DNA of 64,000 nt from Amblyomma americanum (GCF_052857255.1 NC_135505.1:132333967-132397966), one strand, 5' to 3'. Shown: positions 1-11,441, counted from the stretch's first letter. Translations and numbers: made by a program. The notes: a model not told the origin generated them from the letters alone.

Positions 1-1455
1 CAGGGGATCCCCTTTACTCGACTCTAAGGCAAGAGCCATGGCGTCAGTGCCGGCAACGAACATGAATGCGATGCAATCTTGGTTGGTGCAATCCACGCTG
101 CGACGAATTTATTGCGTGCTTGCTGGACTGCACTTATTTGTTTGCGGCATCAAACAAAGCTACCGCGGTTGAACGTGAGTTACGTGCTTTGTGCGCTCCC
201 GGGAGTTTGAGCCCGACTGGCAGGCAGCTACGGGTGCTGCGCCAGTGGGGCAAGGGGGAGGGAGAGTGGCGTGCTGTGACAGTAACACTCCTTCCGGAAG
301 ACCAGAGGGGTGCGTCTTCCTGTAGGCTCGGACTGAACGGACATCACGGCGCAGCACCGGAAGCTAAGAGGGAACTGTGGCATCCGGATGTCCAAACAGG
401 GGAAACTGAACACCAAGCGTCATCACTGCATGAACATTGCGGTGGTGCCCTGAAACTCAGCTTCGGAAGCGGCACTCGTCGGAGTAAGGCGTGGCAACTG
501 CAAAAAGTCTCGACCTCACTGAATGACGACCTCATTAAACCTCAAACTCACGTGTGAGGTTGGGGTTTGATTCGCTGACCTCACAAAATTTAGAGCCGTC
601 GCCGACCTCACCTCACGACGTGAGGTTGAGGTCATTATGAGGTTGAGGTCGCCCACCTCTGGTGATGTTCGCTTGCGCACTGTGGACCGACCATATGGGC
701 GTTCGTTTAGAAAAAAGCTGCACTGCGGGAAGCCTTCCATCCTGCGCTTGTGTAAAGAGTGATTTCTGTGGAATAGAGCAATGCTGCTGTGCTTATACGC
801 ATGGCGAGGAAATTCTCGGAGGTCCAACGTATGCAGGGTGTGTCACCTATGACTTTACACATTTTTTAAAGATAGCGTTTCTGAGTTAGAAGAGCGCCTT
901 TTCCGACATGGCAATGTCAGCGGCGTAGTGCATCCCAATACAGCTTGGACGTGCTAACTATATAGCAGACTGGTTCATTAAAGTGGAATTGTTCGCTTTT
1001 TAACTATTACTATTAGCTCCTTTATTGCCAGCCCGGTAGCCCATCGTAACAAATATCCATGTCAGTTTTTAGAGCTCCGAAAACGCAGTTGCCCTCGGCG
1101 CTGTGGCCCAAATTTTGGCTACATCGCACCGAAATACATCCGCTTTCGAGAAGCTTGCAGGCAATCGCTGCAGTCTGCGTAAGTCTTCCATATAGCAAAA
1201 ATTTGTTACGGCCACAGTGCCGCAGGCAACCGAATTTTCAAAATTATAAAAAACTGGTTTGGATATTAGTTGTGGTGGGCTGCATGCCTCTCATTTAAAG
1301 TGCAGTAAAGAGGAATATGAACTCGTTTTTAACCGCATGAACTCGATATAAACCTTCCGAAGATTGTTAAAAACTTCGAATTATTTTTTAGTGCGACCCA
1401 TTTCTTTAATTTTAACCTAATTAAATGTCCCGGCTACAGCCTCTTTTCTTTTCAC
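1..1455. other. No gene recognised
   Basis: A 163-codon open frame starts at 66 on the plus strand, but it matches nothing I recognise and overlaps open minus frames. The only structure seen is a cluster of GACCTCA/TGAGGTC heptamers between 505 and 660, listed separately. Confidence 0.5.
505..660. repeat. Cluster of GACCTCA heptamers in both orientations
   Basis: GACCTCA or close variants, and the complement TGAGGTC/TGAGGTT, occur about ten times in 150 bp, some paired head to head (for example CCTCACGACGTGAGG near 608-622). They may be a decayed simple repeat, a DNA-element fragment, or a cluster of nuclear-receptor half-site-like motifs (AGGTCA type). Confidence 0.5.
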
Positions 1456-1598
1456 GAAAGTAGGAGGGGTCAAAGAACACGTGGAGTGCCTTTCAGCCAG
1501 CCACGTGGCGGCTTCGCTTACTCCGGCGATGGCAGAGGTGCAAGCCGCCACGGGATTGGCTGAAAGGCACTCAAGCACCTGGTTGACTCTTGCTTTCA
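1456..1598. repeat. Foldback/MITE-like inverted repeat
   Basis: Arms at about 1456-1514 and 1542-1598 are imperfect reverse complements (shared core GAGTGCCTTTCAGCCA and GTGGCGGCTT), with a spacer of about 27 bp. This is consistent with a small foldback element. No target duplication was identified. Confidence 0.6.
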
Positions 1599-2886
1599 GA
1601 GTCGAGTTAAAAAAAAAAGGCGGGAGCCGGGACGTTTAATGCTATTTAAATGGGAGAAGTCGACAGCGCAGAAAAATAATTCGATGTTTACAAGAATCCT
1701 CGGAGAGTGAAGACTCCTCTCTGGTGCACCTTTAAGGAGCCTAATAGTAATAGGTAACAAGTTAACTATTCGATATTAGTTCGCCAGCCTGCTAATTACC
1801 ACCTTCTAACGTGTATTTTGATTACTAAGCCGCCGAGAATACTATGCCGAAAAAGTGCTCTTCTAACTTAAAAAGGAGTTTTTTAAAACTGTAAAATCTT
1901 AGGTGTGAACACTCTGTATATCAAATATTGAGGCTGCTGTACTTCTGGCAGTGTTGCGGTGATTTCTGGTATCGAAAAAAGGCTTGGCATACAAAAGAAA
2001 GAAAAACTGGTGGACACAGTTAAGCACCGCTTTGAAGGCAAGACAAGATAGCGTTAATAAGATAATGCCTACATGTGCGCAATTGAACATTCTCTACACT
2101 GCATTCATAGACCGATGGGACTCCTTCTGGCGCAATTGCGCAGCGGTTACGCGATGCGCCACTTCCCTGCGATGGCAGGTGCTGATACCGGGGGAGGTTG
2201 TGAGACCCAGCATGGTCTTTTCGAGCAACATCTGGCGACCAGTCATTCATTTAACTGCCACGGTCGCTGACGTACGCTGGACAATTTCTTCGACATGATA
2301 TACTTGTGCTAGACCGTGCTAAAACACTTTCATTGCTCTCATTTTTTGCTATTACGTAACTCTGAAACCTTTCTATTTACGATGTAAGAAATAAGCGTTG
2401 TGCTATTGTGCACCCTTAGGTGATAAAAAGATCAGGATAATGTCGCAACCGTGATGTTCCGTTGCAAATGGAATTAAGATTGGATTTGGCACTTACACCG
2501 CAAATTAAGGCTGCAGGTTTTTTTTTTTTTTTGGGGGGGGGAGGGGATAAAAAGGAATTAATCAGAAACAGATCCAATAAGTGGGTACTGACGTTTTACC
2601 AAAGTGTTCAGAAAAAAGGCAACATTCTTTGCGGGAGGGAAAACAGCATTTATTTATTTACTCGTCTTTATTTCACACACTACGCTGGGAGACATCTGAT
2701 GGTCATAAATAAATCAAAATTACAGGATATTTGCTTGCTGCACTGTTAATCGACGTTGCTGAGAAAGAAACCTTAACAGCAGAGTTTAGACACGAAATTC
2801 TACTTAACGTAAAGAAATGAAGCGTACATGGATGTTCACAGATAGGAAATTCGAACCGGTGGCCCATATCCGTGCTCAAGTCTCAT
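1599..2886. other. No gene recognised
   Basis: AT-rich sequence downstream of the TRAF-like gene, with a T-run followed by a G-run at 2517-2547. Short open frames only. It probably includes the 3' UTR of the TRAF-like gene, whose poly(A) signal I could not place with confidence. Confidence 0.4.
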
Positions 2887-3967
2887 TCAAGGCAGCAGCT
2901 CCCACTTTATCCGAATCTGGTCATTATCTACGTACCCGTCATGGATAAGATCTTCGAGGTTGAAATATGCATTCCAGTGAAAAACTTCACCATTTGATGT
3001 GGTTGGCTTTTGATTACCTGGGTGGTCGGGATATGATCCAACTTCCAGCACACACTTCTCCCTTCCTCTCGGATGAATTGCGCTCATACTGATCTTGTGC
3101 TCGAAAGGCCACTGGACATGCCTGTCCATGTCACCCCTGTGCAGGGTGTACTTCAAGTGAATAATACAGATATCAAGCTATCTTGAACCTGGCTCCTGGA
3201 GACATGCAATAGCCGCACAGGTACACCTTCTGGCTGTCATAGTCGGCCCTACCCTTCTTGAGCGCCTCTTCTTGAAGGGCCTTCACTCCTTTTACAAAAA
3301 ACTCGCAGTGCGTCACTTGTAGTGCACTCTCTCTACGCACACTGGTGACGGGTTGCAATGATTGTTGGACGTATTCCTTCCAAGCAGTCTTGACTTGTTC
3401 AATGGTAGCTGCTGTCTGCGACAAGTAGGCTCGCATTCCGCTCAATTCATCCTTCACTGTTTCTTTTAAGATTCTGAAGGAGGTGTTAGCTGTTTGGCTG
3501 CACGTGAATATACGTTCTTTGAGTTCAGCGCGTTCAGCGTGAGACAACGCCATTTCTTCGACATTTTGTTTTGAAAAAAAGTCTATTTTTTGACGCACTG
3601 CCTCTTCTAGCGTCCTTATGCTTTGAGTAATTTCGCTTAACCGGTCCGCATGCGTGCTCATATCAACAGCCATTGGCCTTAGATGTGCTGCGATTTCAGC
3701 CGCCTTTCTCTCAAAGGCTCCTCTGAAAGAAGGCAGAGATGCTGCCTCGTCGACTGGAGACACCGGAACTTGGCTTTCGGATGCGACAGGCGTCGAAGTG
3801 ATGCAAGAGGCAGACCGGAGATGCGTGCGCATGTCTCTGGAAAAAACGATGGCCGAGCATCTGAGACAGCGGACGTACTGGTATTCACGTTCCCCCAGGA
3901 AATGCTGGGAGATCCTTGAAGAAGCCATCGTATACCCGCAGCCGCTGCCTTCGTTCCAGCACTTGAC
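2887..3967 (-). pseudogene. TRAF-like gene, exon 2 (zinc finger, coiled coil, MATH) with one-base frameshift
   Basis: The acceptor is a T-run followed by GTGCCCCTGCAG; the exon opens with VKCWNEGSGCGY. The zinc-finger part has C-x2-C and H-x5-C spacing (CLRC...THLRSASC). Residues about 70-215 of the exon form a charged heptad-like coiled coil, expected to trimerise. The MATH part starts near KGVKALQEEALKKG. In the first frame it stops at 3173-3175 (FKIA then TGA). The second frame, running to 2887, carries DMDRHVQWPFEHKISMSA and ends in IRIKWELLP, clearly the missing two thirds of the sandwich. No GT-AG pair fits an intron there, so a single-base insertion is the simplest explanation. Confidence 0.8.
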
Positions 3968-4605
3968 CTGCAGGGGCACAAAAAAAAAGTCACTCGGGGA
4001 CTTGTTGCGACTCAGTGGCGAGTGACGTACTTCTGACCGTCTCTAGGTTTAGTGCATCAGAAATAACCGCTCGTTTGCGGGACTTTGGCGGCTGCGGAAT
4101 ATGTTTCTTCCCTGAATTGATTTTGAGAAATTGAATGCTGCACGTGGAAAACATTTAGCAGGACAATCAGATTCTCAATTTGCTTTGTATACTGGACACG
4201 TATCCCGCACCTTGATTGGTTGGTCGTACGAAAAGCATGCACGAACAAAAATATGGGTGTCAAACAGATTGAAAATTGTTTGCCGCATCATTTGTCGAAA
4301 TTGTTTGAAAGGATGAGAATGTTATTGTGAACTAATACACCGTGTTCGAGAAAGGCACGTAGCTTATCACTAAGCAGCGTGGCAACAGGTGGGAGGTCAC
4401 ACTCTTTTGTTCAGCGAAAAATACGACGGCCTGACCCTGATAGCTTTGGCCTCAATGGAGCACAACATTCGAGGGTGCATCCAGGCGCTGCACGAGAACA
4501 TCATACCGGCGGCTTGAGACACCCACGTTAGAACAGCATTCAAACATTTAATCTAAGATAGGCTTGATCAGTACAACAAAAGGAAGATACGCTGCTTTCC
4601 ACGTA

Positions 4606-5346
4606 AAGCCCGGGATACATGGAACGTTTTTTTTTTTCGATTTTAGCCCGACGGCGCGAATTTGACGCCCGGCCTCGAAAAAAAACGCCCGGCGCCGCCG
4701 ATCTGGCCCCGCCAGATATTGACGCGCGGAGTCCGGAGAGACCGGAAGCGGCAGCCGAAGCAAGCCAGTAGCAGCGCAGAAAGCCCGCTCTTCCGGTTTG
4801 GCCGTCTCCGCCGCCGTCGCCGCCAACATGGCCGCCATGGCCGACGAGCTCTGCTGTGTTTATTGCAGAGAAATGTTATTACCGTGAAAATAAACGCTTC
4901 ACGAGGCATGAAATGTCACTTTTTTTTGGAGAACACGACCGAATCTTGGATCGAAATGCACGCTTTTCCTCCCTTAAGCGAAAGTGCCGAAGAAAACAGC
5001 AGCCGATGGTAGCCACGGCTGAGCGGGCATCCAAAGGTACGCGACCGCATGCATTCGAGCGCGCAAAACATTGTAGATATCTATGCTCGCGTGCTGCAAT
5101 CAGCACAGTGGTGTACAAATGAACAATTTCGTTATTCAGACAGAGGAGTCAGCGTCGCTGCTCTCAAAGAGCTCCTCGCTCAATGGTATTTGCCACTTGT
5201 TGATCATATTGCTTCCGCGCTGAGAGATACGCGGCGGCGGGCTGCCGCTTTTTCGCTCCATGTATCTCCGGCCGGGCGTCGCGCCGCCACGACGTTTTCT
5301 GCCGCGCGAACATCGTCGGAAAAAACGTCGCATGTATCCCGGGCTT
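4606..5346. mobile_element. TIR-bearing DNA element (MITE-like)
   Basis: The ends are AAGCCCGGGATACATG at 4606-4621 and its exact complement at 5331-5346. Imperfect inverted similarity (T/A-runs and GACGCCCGGCC blocks) continues inward for over 100 bp on both sides. The interior is GC-rich. An ATG-led stretch at 4828-4885 on the plus strand (MADELCCVYCREM, a CxxC-like start) followed by a frame-shifted RFTRHEM suggests a vestigial zinc-finger-like coding segment. It lies in the TRAF intron. The superfamily was not determined. Confidence 0.65.
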
Positions 5347-5511
5347 AAGGCGAAGGTGGAAACAGCAGGACGTCGGCTGCGCCCTTCTTTCAACCACTTG
5401 CTAGCCATAAAAACACCAAATCCAGCTGGCTATGCGAGGGAACTAAGGCTCCGCATTAGGCTATCTGATTACTAAGGAAACATGAAAAAGTAATGCAAAA
5501 TCTATTAATCA

Positions 5512-6213
5512 GTAACCGCATGAGGCGAAAATTCGCGGCGACACGCCGCGCGATGGCATCGCGCGATGAGCTGAGGGCCGCCGAAGCGCTGTCGCTCATC
5601 GCGTCGCCCAGGTTCTGGGTTTGCAAGAAATTTCGCCCATCGCCCGGAAGTGCCGTGCGAGACTAGCCAATGATGGTAGGCCTTGCGGGTGGGAAACTTC
5701 CGATCCGTCTTGCGCGCGAAAGTCGATTTTTTTTTTCAGCGGGCTTTCCGCGCGGAGCAACAGCCGACGCACCCCTCACAATGGCAGCTATGCAAGAATT
5801 TAATGAAATGCTCACTAATGAAGCTCGAAAGTAAAGGGTGTTGTGGGTATGTCCTACACGCACTATAAGTCACAAAAGCGCAGGAATGTCGCCTGGCGCC
5901 TCATCGCAGCGTCCCTCGGGCGCAGTTTTCTGCGTCACGTGACTTTGTGTAGACTAAGAATAAAATTATCTAAATATATTTTTCAATGTTTTTATTGTGT
6001 TTTATCTTGTATGAAGCCTTAAGAGCGTTGTTATACGCGTTAATTAACGCAATATGACTGAACGCTGAAGCAGCCGCAATCGAGCAACACTGAAAACGCG
6101 CCGCTCCGACGCCGAGTCCCGTCGCTTCGTGCGGTTTGCGCCAGCGGCAGCGATGGGCGACGGCGGCGTCATCGCGCGACGTATCGCGAAGGAATATCGC
6201 CTCATGCGGTTAC
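5512..6213. mobile_element. TIR-bearing DNA element (MITE-like)
   Basis: The ends are GTAACCGCATGAGGCGA at 5512 and its complement at the right end (6213). Similarity continues for about 50 bp per arm, including a TCGCG...CGCGCGATG block. The interior is GC-rich flanks around an AT-rich core and no transposase was seen. It lies in the TRAF intron 165 bp from the other TIR element. Confidence 0.65.
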
Positions 6214-6723
6214 CGCTTTACCTCTTTTTTTCTCTTCATGAATTCGTACAAAGCAGATGTTTCTATCAGAGCGGGGTAAGGTATGTCTTGCCTGAGGAGA
6301 CTGCGCAGTTAAACCGAGCTTTAACTAACGATATCTTACTCACAAATAACGCACCTTCTTGAAGCACGCTGGCGCTATCTCTCGAGTCAACCTTAGATGC
6401 ACATCCCCCGCAAAAACCACAACGCCATGCTTCCATAATTATCCAGATACCCGCAGTTTACTGACAAAGGTTTAATACCACCGGGTTCTTTTTGGAGCTC
6501 ATCAATGCACCACGCCTAACGCCTCCAGCACTCGAAAGCACTGGAGACTGAGGAGGTGTCTTCTCACTACGTCAGGGCTTTTACGCGCAACATGGGTTCG
6601 AAAGAGGCTTTGCACGACGCAGCAGTTAGCATAGCGGCGCATGTATTTTCGCCGATGAGGTACTCTGTAAGACGCCGTGGATTTCAAAATTTTCAGCTGT
6701 GGGCGTCCTCTTTAATTGACGAA

Positions 6724-6956
6724 TATGGTTTATCGGGGGCTTAACGTCTCCAACCGACTCAGGCTGCGAGGGACGCCGAAGTGGAGGGCTACGGGAATTT
6801 CGACCCCCTAGGGTTCTTTAACACGCACTGAAATCGCACAGTACACGGGCCTCTGGAATTTCGCCTACATCGAAATTTGACCGCCGCGGCCGGGATAGAA
6901 CCCGGGTCTTTCGAGTCAGCAGCTGAGCACCATAACTAGTGAGCTACTGCGGAGGC
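6724..6956 (-). mobile_element. tRNA-derived SINE (Ruka-like, short subfamily)
   Basis: The minus-strand copy reads from a tRNA-like head (near 6956, decayed A box, B box near GGGTTCTATC) through GTGCGATTTCAGTGCGTGTTAAAG and a CGAAATTCCCGT block to an AACGTTAAGCCCCCGATAAACC-type 3' end near 6724. Same family as the copies at 10018 and 42976. Confidence 0.8.
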
Positions 6957-7544
6957 TTTATTTTACCGCGTAAGCCTTTTTTTTTTGGCTCACGAAAGGC
7001 GCGGACGGAAGTTATAGACAGTTTTTTGAAAACGGAAGTTGTCCGCACAGGCTGTCAATAATATCAGGTAAATGACCTAAGAGCAAATGTAAATGTTAAT
7101 TAAGCGAATTCATAAGCAACATGAATGTGATGAAATAAAACAAAATAAAAAGTAAATGTATGAAAATAAAAAGTAAAAAAAACACGAAAAATGAAATGAA
7201 AACTTCAGTAAAAGGACGAAAATAACAAAAATACAAAGAAAATAGCAATGGAAAATTGATAGAGAAAGAGAGGACAGGGAAAGGTTTTTCCGTTTCCATT
7301 CTTAAGCATACAAGTGCAGTACTGTAATCTTATGCGGATACCATTAGTATCCAACCTAATTTCATTACGACGATAAAAAGGGTGCCGCAACAATATAAGT
7401 ATTTTACAGGGCTCTTGATTTGCAGTACGCTTTTACACTGTCCTTCCACGGATGTGAAATGCGCAGACATGCGGGAAACACTGTGCAACAAAATCGCAAG
7501 GCGCAAACGAAAACAAACAAAAAGAAGCCCGTTCTCGTAATTAC

Positions 7545-7838
7545 CTCTTTCCTCAGGAGATCGTCCGCAGTGGAGTCCAACAGAATGACGTCCTCCTTGT
7601 CGTAGTGGTTGCCGTCCAGAGGACACCCGTTCAAGCCGCCGTGGTAGCACTGTTCGTCGCAACCCTCGCACAGCCCGTGGATGCAGGGCAGCAACGCGGT
7701 CCTCTTGCGCACCAGTCCGCAGGCGCTGCACACCCGGTTGGCTGGAATAGGCTTAAGGAAGGTCAGGGGCCTCCAGTCGAGCTCCGGGCAGAACCCAACC
7801 AGCGTGTACTGCCGGCTTGCGGGAGGCGTGCCTCTCAC
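7545..7838 (-). CDS. TRAF-like gene, exon 1 (RING finger)
   Basis: 98 codons from ATG to a GTAATT donor. The RING ligands read C37, C40, C52, H54, C57, C60, C72 and D75, i.e. the C3HC3D pattern known from TRAF2-type RINGs. The preceding segment (GFCPELDWRPLTFLKPIP) is typical of arachnid TRAF-like N-termini as I recall them. The open frame runs on past the donor into the intron to 7404, but the loss of domain similarity after LLRKE and the donor sequence favour splicing at 7545. The upstream 5' UTR and promoter were not recognised. Confidence 0.8.
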
Positions 7839-8481
7839 TGTTGATCGTCAAGGCCGCAGTCGCGACTCCAGGAGCTGACTCACGTTCAAGAAGTAAAGAC
7901 AGACAGGAGCGCCGACGTGGTGCAATGCGTTCGGCTGGCACGATTTTGCTGCACGAATGTCCACAGTGCGTCTGGCGAAAGAAAATCTTAGATGGCGATG
8001 GTCCGGCGTTTAGCTTTTCGCTGCCCTCTCTCCCTCCTCTCTTCTGGGCTCGCCGAAGCGGCTTTGTGCACGCTTTCTCCTCTCCCTTTCCCGCTTGCAG
8101 AAATAGCTAAGGTGCCTCACAGCTATGCCCCCCCCTCCCCCCCACGCCCAACACCACTCCGTGAAGTGTGGTGTCTTTCTTTGAAAAGGACAATGCTGCC
8201 TCCGCAAGGACAGCCAACATGTTTGAAGCCACTCTGTGATTCTCCCCGCACCGGTTGCATGTGCCAGGTGCAGCGGGCGTGTGGTCGCATTTTTCTTCGG
8301 CCGCAAAAATTGCAAGGTGCCTGGTGTTATGCCCGGAATGCCTTCCAGCCCAAATGAATAAAGACGCGGACTCCTCGACCAGGACTTCCAGAGAACTAAC
8401 GTGAACGCTATTGAGACTTCTGAAAAAAGTGTCTGCAAGGACTGGCGCTCGCGGAATGCATGCATGAAGCCGTGACAACAA
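7839..8481. other. Region upstream of the TRAF-like gene; no gene recognised
   Basis: This should hold the 5' UTR and promoter of the minus-strand TRAF-like gene. It contains pyrimidine-rich sequence (8020-8160, including C-runs). The overlapping open frames (8010-8573 minus, 7992-8357 plus) show no recognisable protein. Confidence 0.4.
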
Positions 8482-8624
8482 TAGACGTTTTTAGCATGCA
8501 GGAGACGTAGTACCGGAACCGCACACCGGTTTACTGGTCCCCTCTTGCGCATGCGCAACTGCTCCCTCACCAAAACAATGCCCCTGTCTCCGGTACTACG
8601 TCTCCGGCACGCTAAAAACGTCTA
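8482..8624. mobile_element. Small MITE, 143 bp, with about 36 bp terminal inverted repeats
   Basis: The left end begins TAGACGTTTTTAGCATGCAG and the right end is the near-exact complement ending at 8624; each arm contains GGAGACGTAGTACCGGA. The interior is about 70 bp. TA at both borders may be a TA target duplication, which would suggest a Tc1/mariner relation; this is inference. Confidence 0.75.
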
Positions 8625-9482
<858 letters not shown>

Positions 9483-9732
9483 GACGTACTTGACTGCTTA
9501 AAATAATATAGAGCGACTTCGTTTAAGGAAAAATTTTGATTTACTCGATGTTTTGATTGGAGGACCGATCTTTTTCTTGAAAAAGTGCTGAAGTGCACAA
9601 CTTAAAATTAAACGACCCGCCGCTCCACTGCGCACAGTGCAAGCAAAAGGGAAAGCAAAATCGTAAAACGAATTTGGAGGAAATTTGTTTTTGAGGAAAG
9701 GAAATGCCGCAGTAATTGTCAACATCTCAGTG

Positions 9733-9832
9733 AACACCTGAACCGTGCCGTATTGGAAGGGGTAAAGGAGCAAGAAGTGCCGAAGTGCCGGGCTACGGAA
9801 TAATTTCGACCACCTAGGATTCTTTTTTTAAG
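9733..9832 (-). mobile_element. SINE fragment (Ruka-like, long subfamily)
   Basis: It carries the internal part of the long SINE on the minus strand: ACACCTGAACCGTGCCGTA, GGGGTAAAGGAG and AATAATTTCGACCACCTAGG. Head and tail are missing. Confidence 0.65.
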
Positions 9833-9851
9833 CGGCTCTCTGTCATTATAG

Positions 9852-10010
9852 TCCCCTTTTTGAAGCGAAAGCTTCACTACGCTAGGTAAAGATTTCGCCG
9901 TGCGTTGCAGTTTGACTATCAAGTGAGCCTGAGGTCAAGTGTGGCTCTATGCCTTACTACATGCGGTGCACAATGGTCCCAGCACTTGACCTTTGACCTT
10001 TCGAATCGCC
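9852..10010. repeat. Fragment of dispersed TGACCTTGACC-rich repeat
   Basis: It starts with TTTTGAAGCGAAAGCTTCAC and CGCTAGGTAAAG, as do the copies at 60137 and 62308, then continues into TTGACCTTTGACCTTTCG. Partial copy. Confidence 0.5.
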
Positions 10011-10017
10011 GGTATAT

Positions 10018-10230
10018 TGGTTTGGTTTATGGGGGCTTAACGTCCCAAAGCGACTGAGGGACGCCGTAGTGAAGGGCTCCGGAAATTTCGACCACCTGGG
10101 GTTTTTTAACGCGTACTGACATCGCACAGTACACGGGCCTCTAGAATCCCGCCTCCATTGAAATTCGACCGCCGGGGCCGGGATCGAACCTGCGTCTTTC
10201 GGGTCAGCAGCCGAGCGCCATAACGACTTT
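10018..10230 (-). mobile_element. tRNA-derived SINE (Ruka-like, short subfamily)
   Basis: The minus-strand copy has a head with a B box (complement GGTTCGATCCC-like, at about 10180), a GTACTGTGCGATGTCAGT body and a GGGACGTTAAGCCCCCATAA 3' end at 10018. The A-box half is partly lost at 10230. Confidence 0.85.
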
Positions 10231-10289
10231 GAGTATGTTGCTGTTACTATGAGCTGCTTGCTTTGCTAAACGGTGTAATATGAGCATTT

Positions 10290-11165
10290 AATGCGAAATG
10301 TTTGCGCAATTCTAAGCTCATAAATGTGCGATCCGCAGACTGATTTTTTTTTCATATTTAGTGGATACTGATGGATGCTGATAACAGTAGAAAGTTTTTC
10401 AGGTATATAAAAGTTCTTATTCGGACAAGATAAAGGGAAACTTGCTATGTATACAAACCATGTGTCACCGCGTTTTCTTGCGTGACAATGGCGTCGATTT
10501 CTAGATTTCAAAGTGTTTCAGCGTCAGGGGCTATTAAAATCAAGATTATTAATAGTTCATCATCGGATAAAGTACCTTACAATTCATGGCGCGTTTCGTG
10601 CAGCATGCTTAGACTGAAGCAAACGACCGCTACTTCTCGTCAAAGCTTTTTTTTCTTGGACGAGGGGGGAGGAGGAGGTGGGCGGAGGAGGGGGCCAAGC
10701 GGGCTTCTTTTGAGCAGTGAACCCTGCTGTAAACGCGGCATTTGCTTAGTTGTTATAAAATGCACTCCAGCCTCCGCACTCGAAAGTGCTCGAATTAGAA
10801 ATTATACAGTGGATGCTTTAGTTATGCATGTTCCACTGAATGGCAAGGACCTACAGAGGAGGAAAATGGGCATAAACGTTCTACAGCTCATTGTCTTTAC
10901 TTGCAAAGGATATCAACCTTTGACGCGTTTCACGATTTGAAAAGCAAGAATGATAGGCTCCCTGGACGGGTTCATAAAATGTTTTTTGTTTACGCAGGCT
11001 GTGGGACGCCGCTTAACCTAATTGAGTAACTGCGTAATGAACCCCTGCTAGCAGGGATTCATTCATGAGACCGGGGATCGTTCACCTTGACAACTTGCGC
11101 AGCTGCTTGCTTAATTAACGTTCCCCTTTCTATAGTAACAATACTTCATGTGCCCACAGAACAAC
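10290..11165 (+). repeat. Diverged duplicate of the ML gene 1 upstream region, without the gene
   Basis: Collinear similarity to 18760-19600: AATGTGCGATCC, the AATGGCGT block, CACTCCAGCCTCCGC (against CGCTCCAGCATCCGC), GGCTGTGGGACGCC, and GCGCAGCTGCTTG followed by TTAATTAAC. It ends near 11165, just short of where the TATA and exon 1 would be. This is the relic of a fourth ML locus or a truncated duplication. The 152-codon open frame inside is not supported. Confidence 0.7.
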
Positions 11166-11242
11166 TCGGAGCAGTCTAGAGCGCAGCGAGCCGGCGCAAG
11201 AGTGCAGTCACAGTCTGCGCATGCGCTGGCTCCCTAACTGGC

Positions 11243-11441
11243 GGGCCCGAAAGACGCGGATTCGATCCCAGCCGCGGCTGTCGAATTTCGGTGGAGGCGA
11301 AATTTTAGAGGCCCGTGTACTGTGCGATGTCAGTGCACGTTAAAGAACCCCAGGTGGTCGAAATTCCCGGAGCCCTTCACTACGGCGTCTCTCATAGCCT
11401 GAGTCGCTTTGGGACGTTTAGCCCCCATAAACCAAACCAAA
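11243..11441 (+). mobile_element. 5'-truncated SINE (Ruka-like, short subfamily) with target duplication
   Basis: Bounded by CCTAACTGGC at 11233-11242 and 11442-11451, a 10 bp target site duplication. The A-box end of the head is missing; the B box region GGATTCGATCCC is present. The 3' end is CCCCCATAAACCAAACCAAA. Confidence 0.85.

Larger units (their letters stand above)
3968..7544 (-). other. Intron of the TRAF-like gene
   Basis: A 3.6 kb intron inferred from the exon borders. It contains two TIR elements (4606-5346, 5512-6213), a minus-strand SINE (6724-6956) and an A-rich stretch (7090-7300). No other coding sequence was recognised in it. Confidence 0.7.
2887..7838 (-). pseudogene. TRAF-like adaptor gene (RING, TRAF zinc finger, coiled coil, MATH) with a frameshift in the MATH domain
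   Basis: TRAF proteins are cytoplasmic adaptors and E3 ligases that link receptors to NF-kB/JNK signalling; in arthropods they serve immunity (family knowledge). Two coding exons are visible on the minus strand: 7838-7545 and 3967-2887, joined in phase 0 by a GTAATT donor and a polypyrimidine-CAG acceptor. Order of parts: RING (residues about 37-75), Cys/His zinc fingers, an Ala/Glu/Lys-rich coiled coil, then a MATH/TRAF-C sandwich including the QWPFEHK segment typical of the fold. Length is about 457 residues if read through. The frame is broken at about 3175, where one extra T (minus strand) brings in a TGA after FKIA; the rest of MATH continues in the next frame to a stop at 2887. This is either a recent pseudogene, an allele, or a base error in the assembly. 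The identity as TRAF family is firm; the subfamily is not assignable. Confidence 0.8.

Noticed and set aside
66..557. 163-codon plus open frame
   Set aside because: No domain, no signal, overlapping minus frames of similar quality, and no splice or promoter context.
3156..3176. A tiny intron bridging the two MATH frames
   Set aside because: No GT-AG pair spans the break at a sensible distance, and the domain continues without a gap when a single base is skipped.
10482..10940. 152-codon plus open frame
   Set aside because: It lies in the duplicated upstream region of ML gene 1, where the counterpart at 19 kb is not open in the same way; no domain seen.
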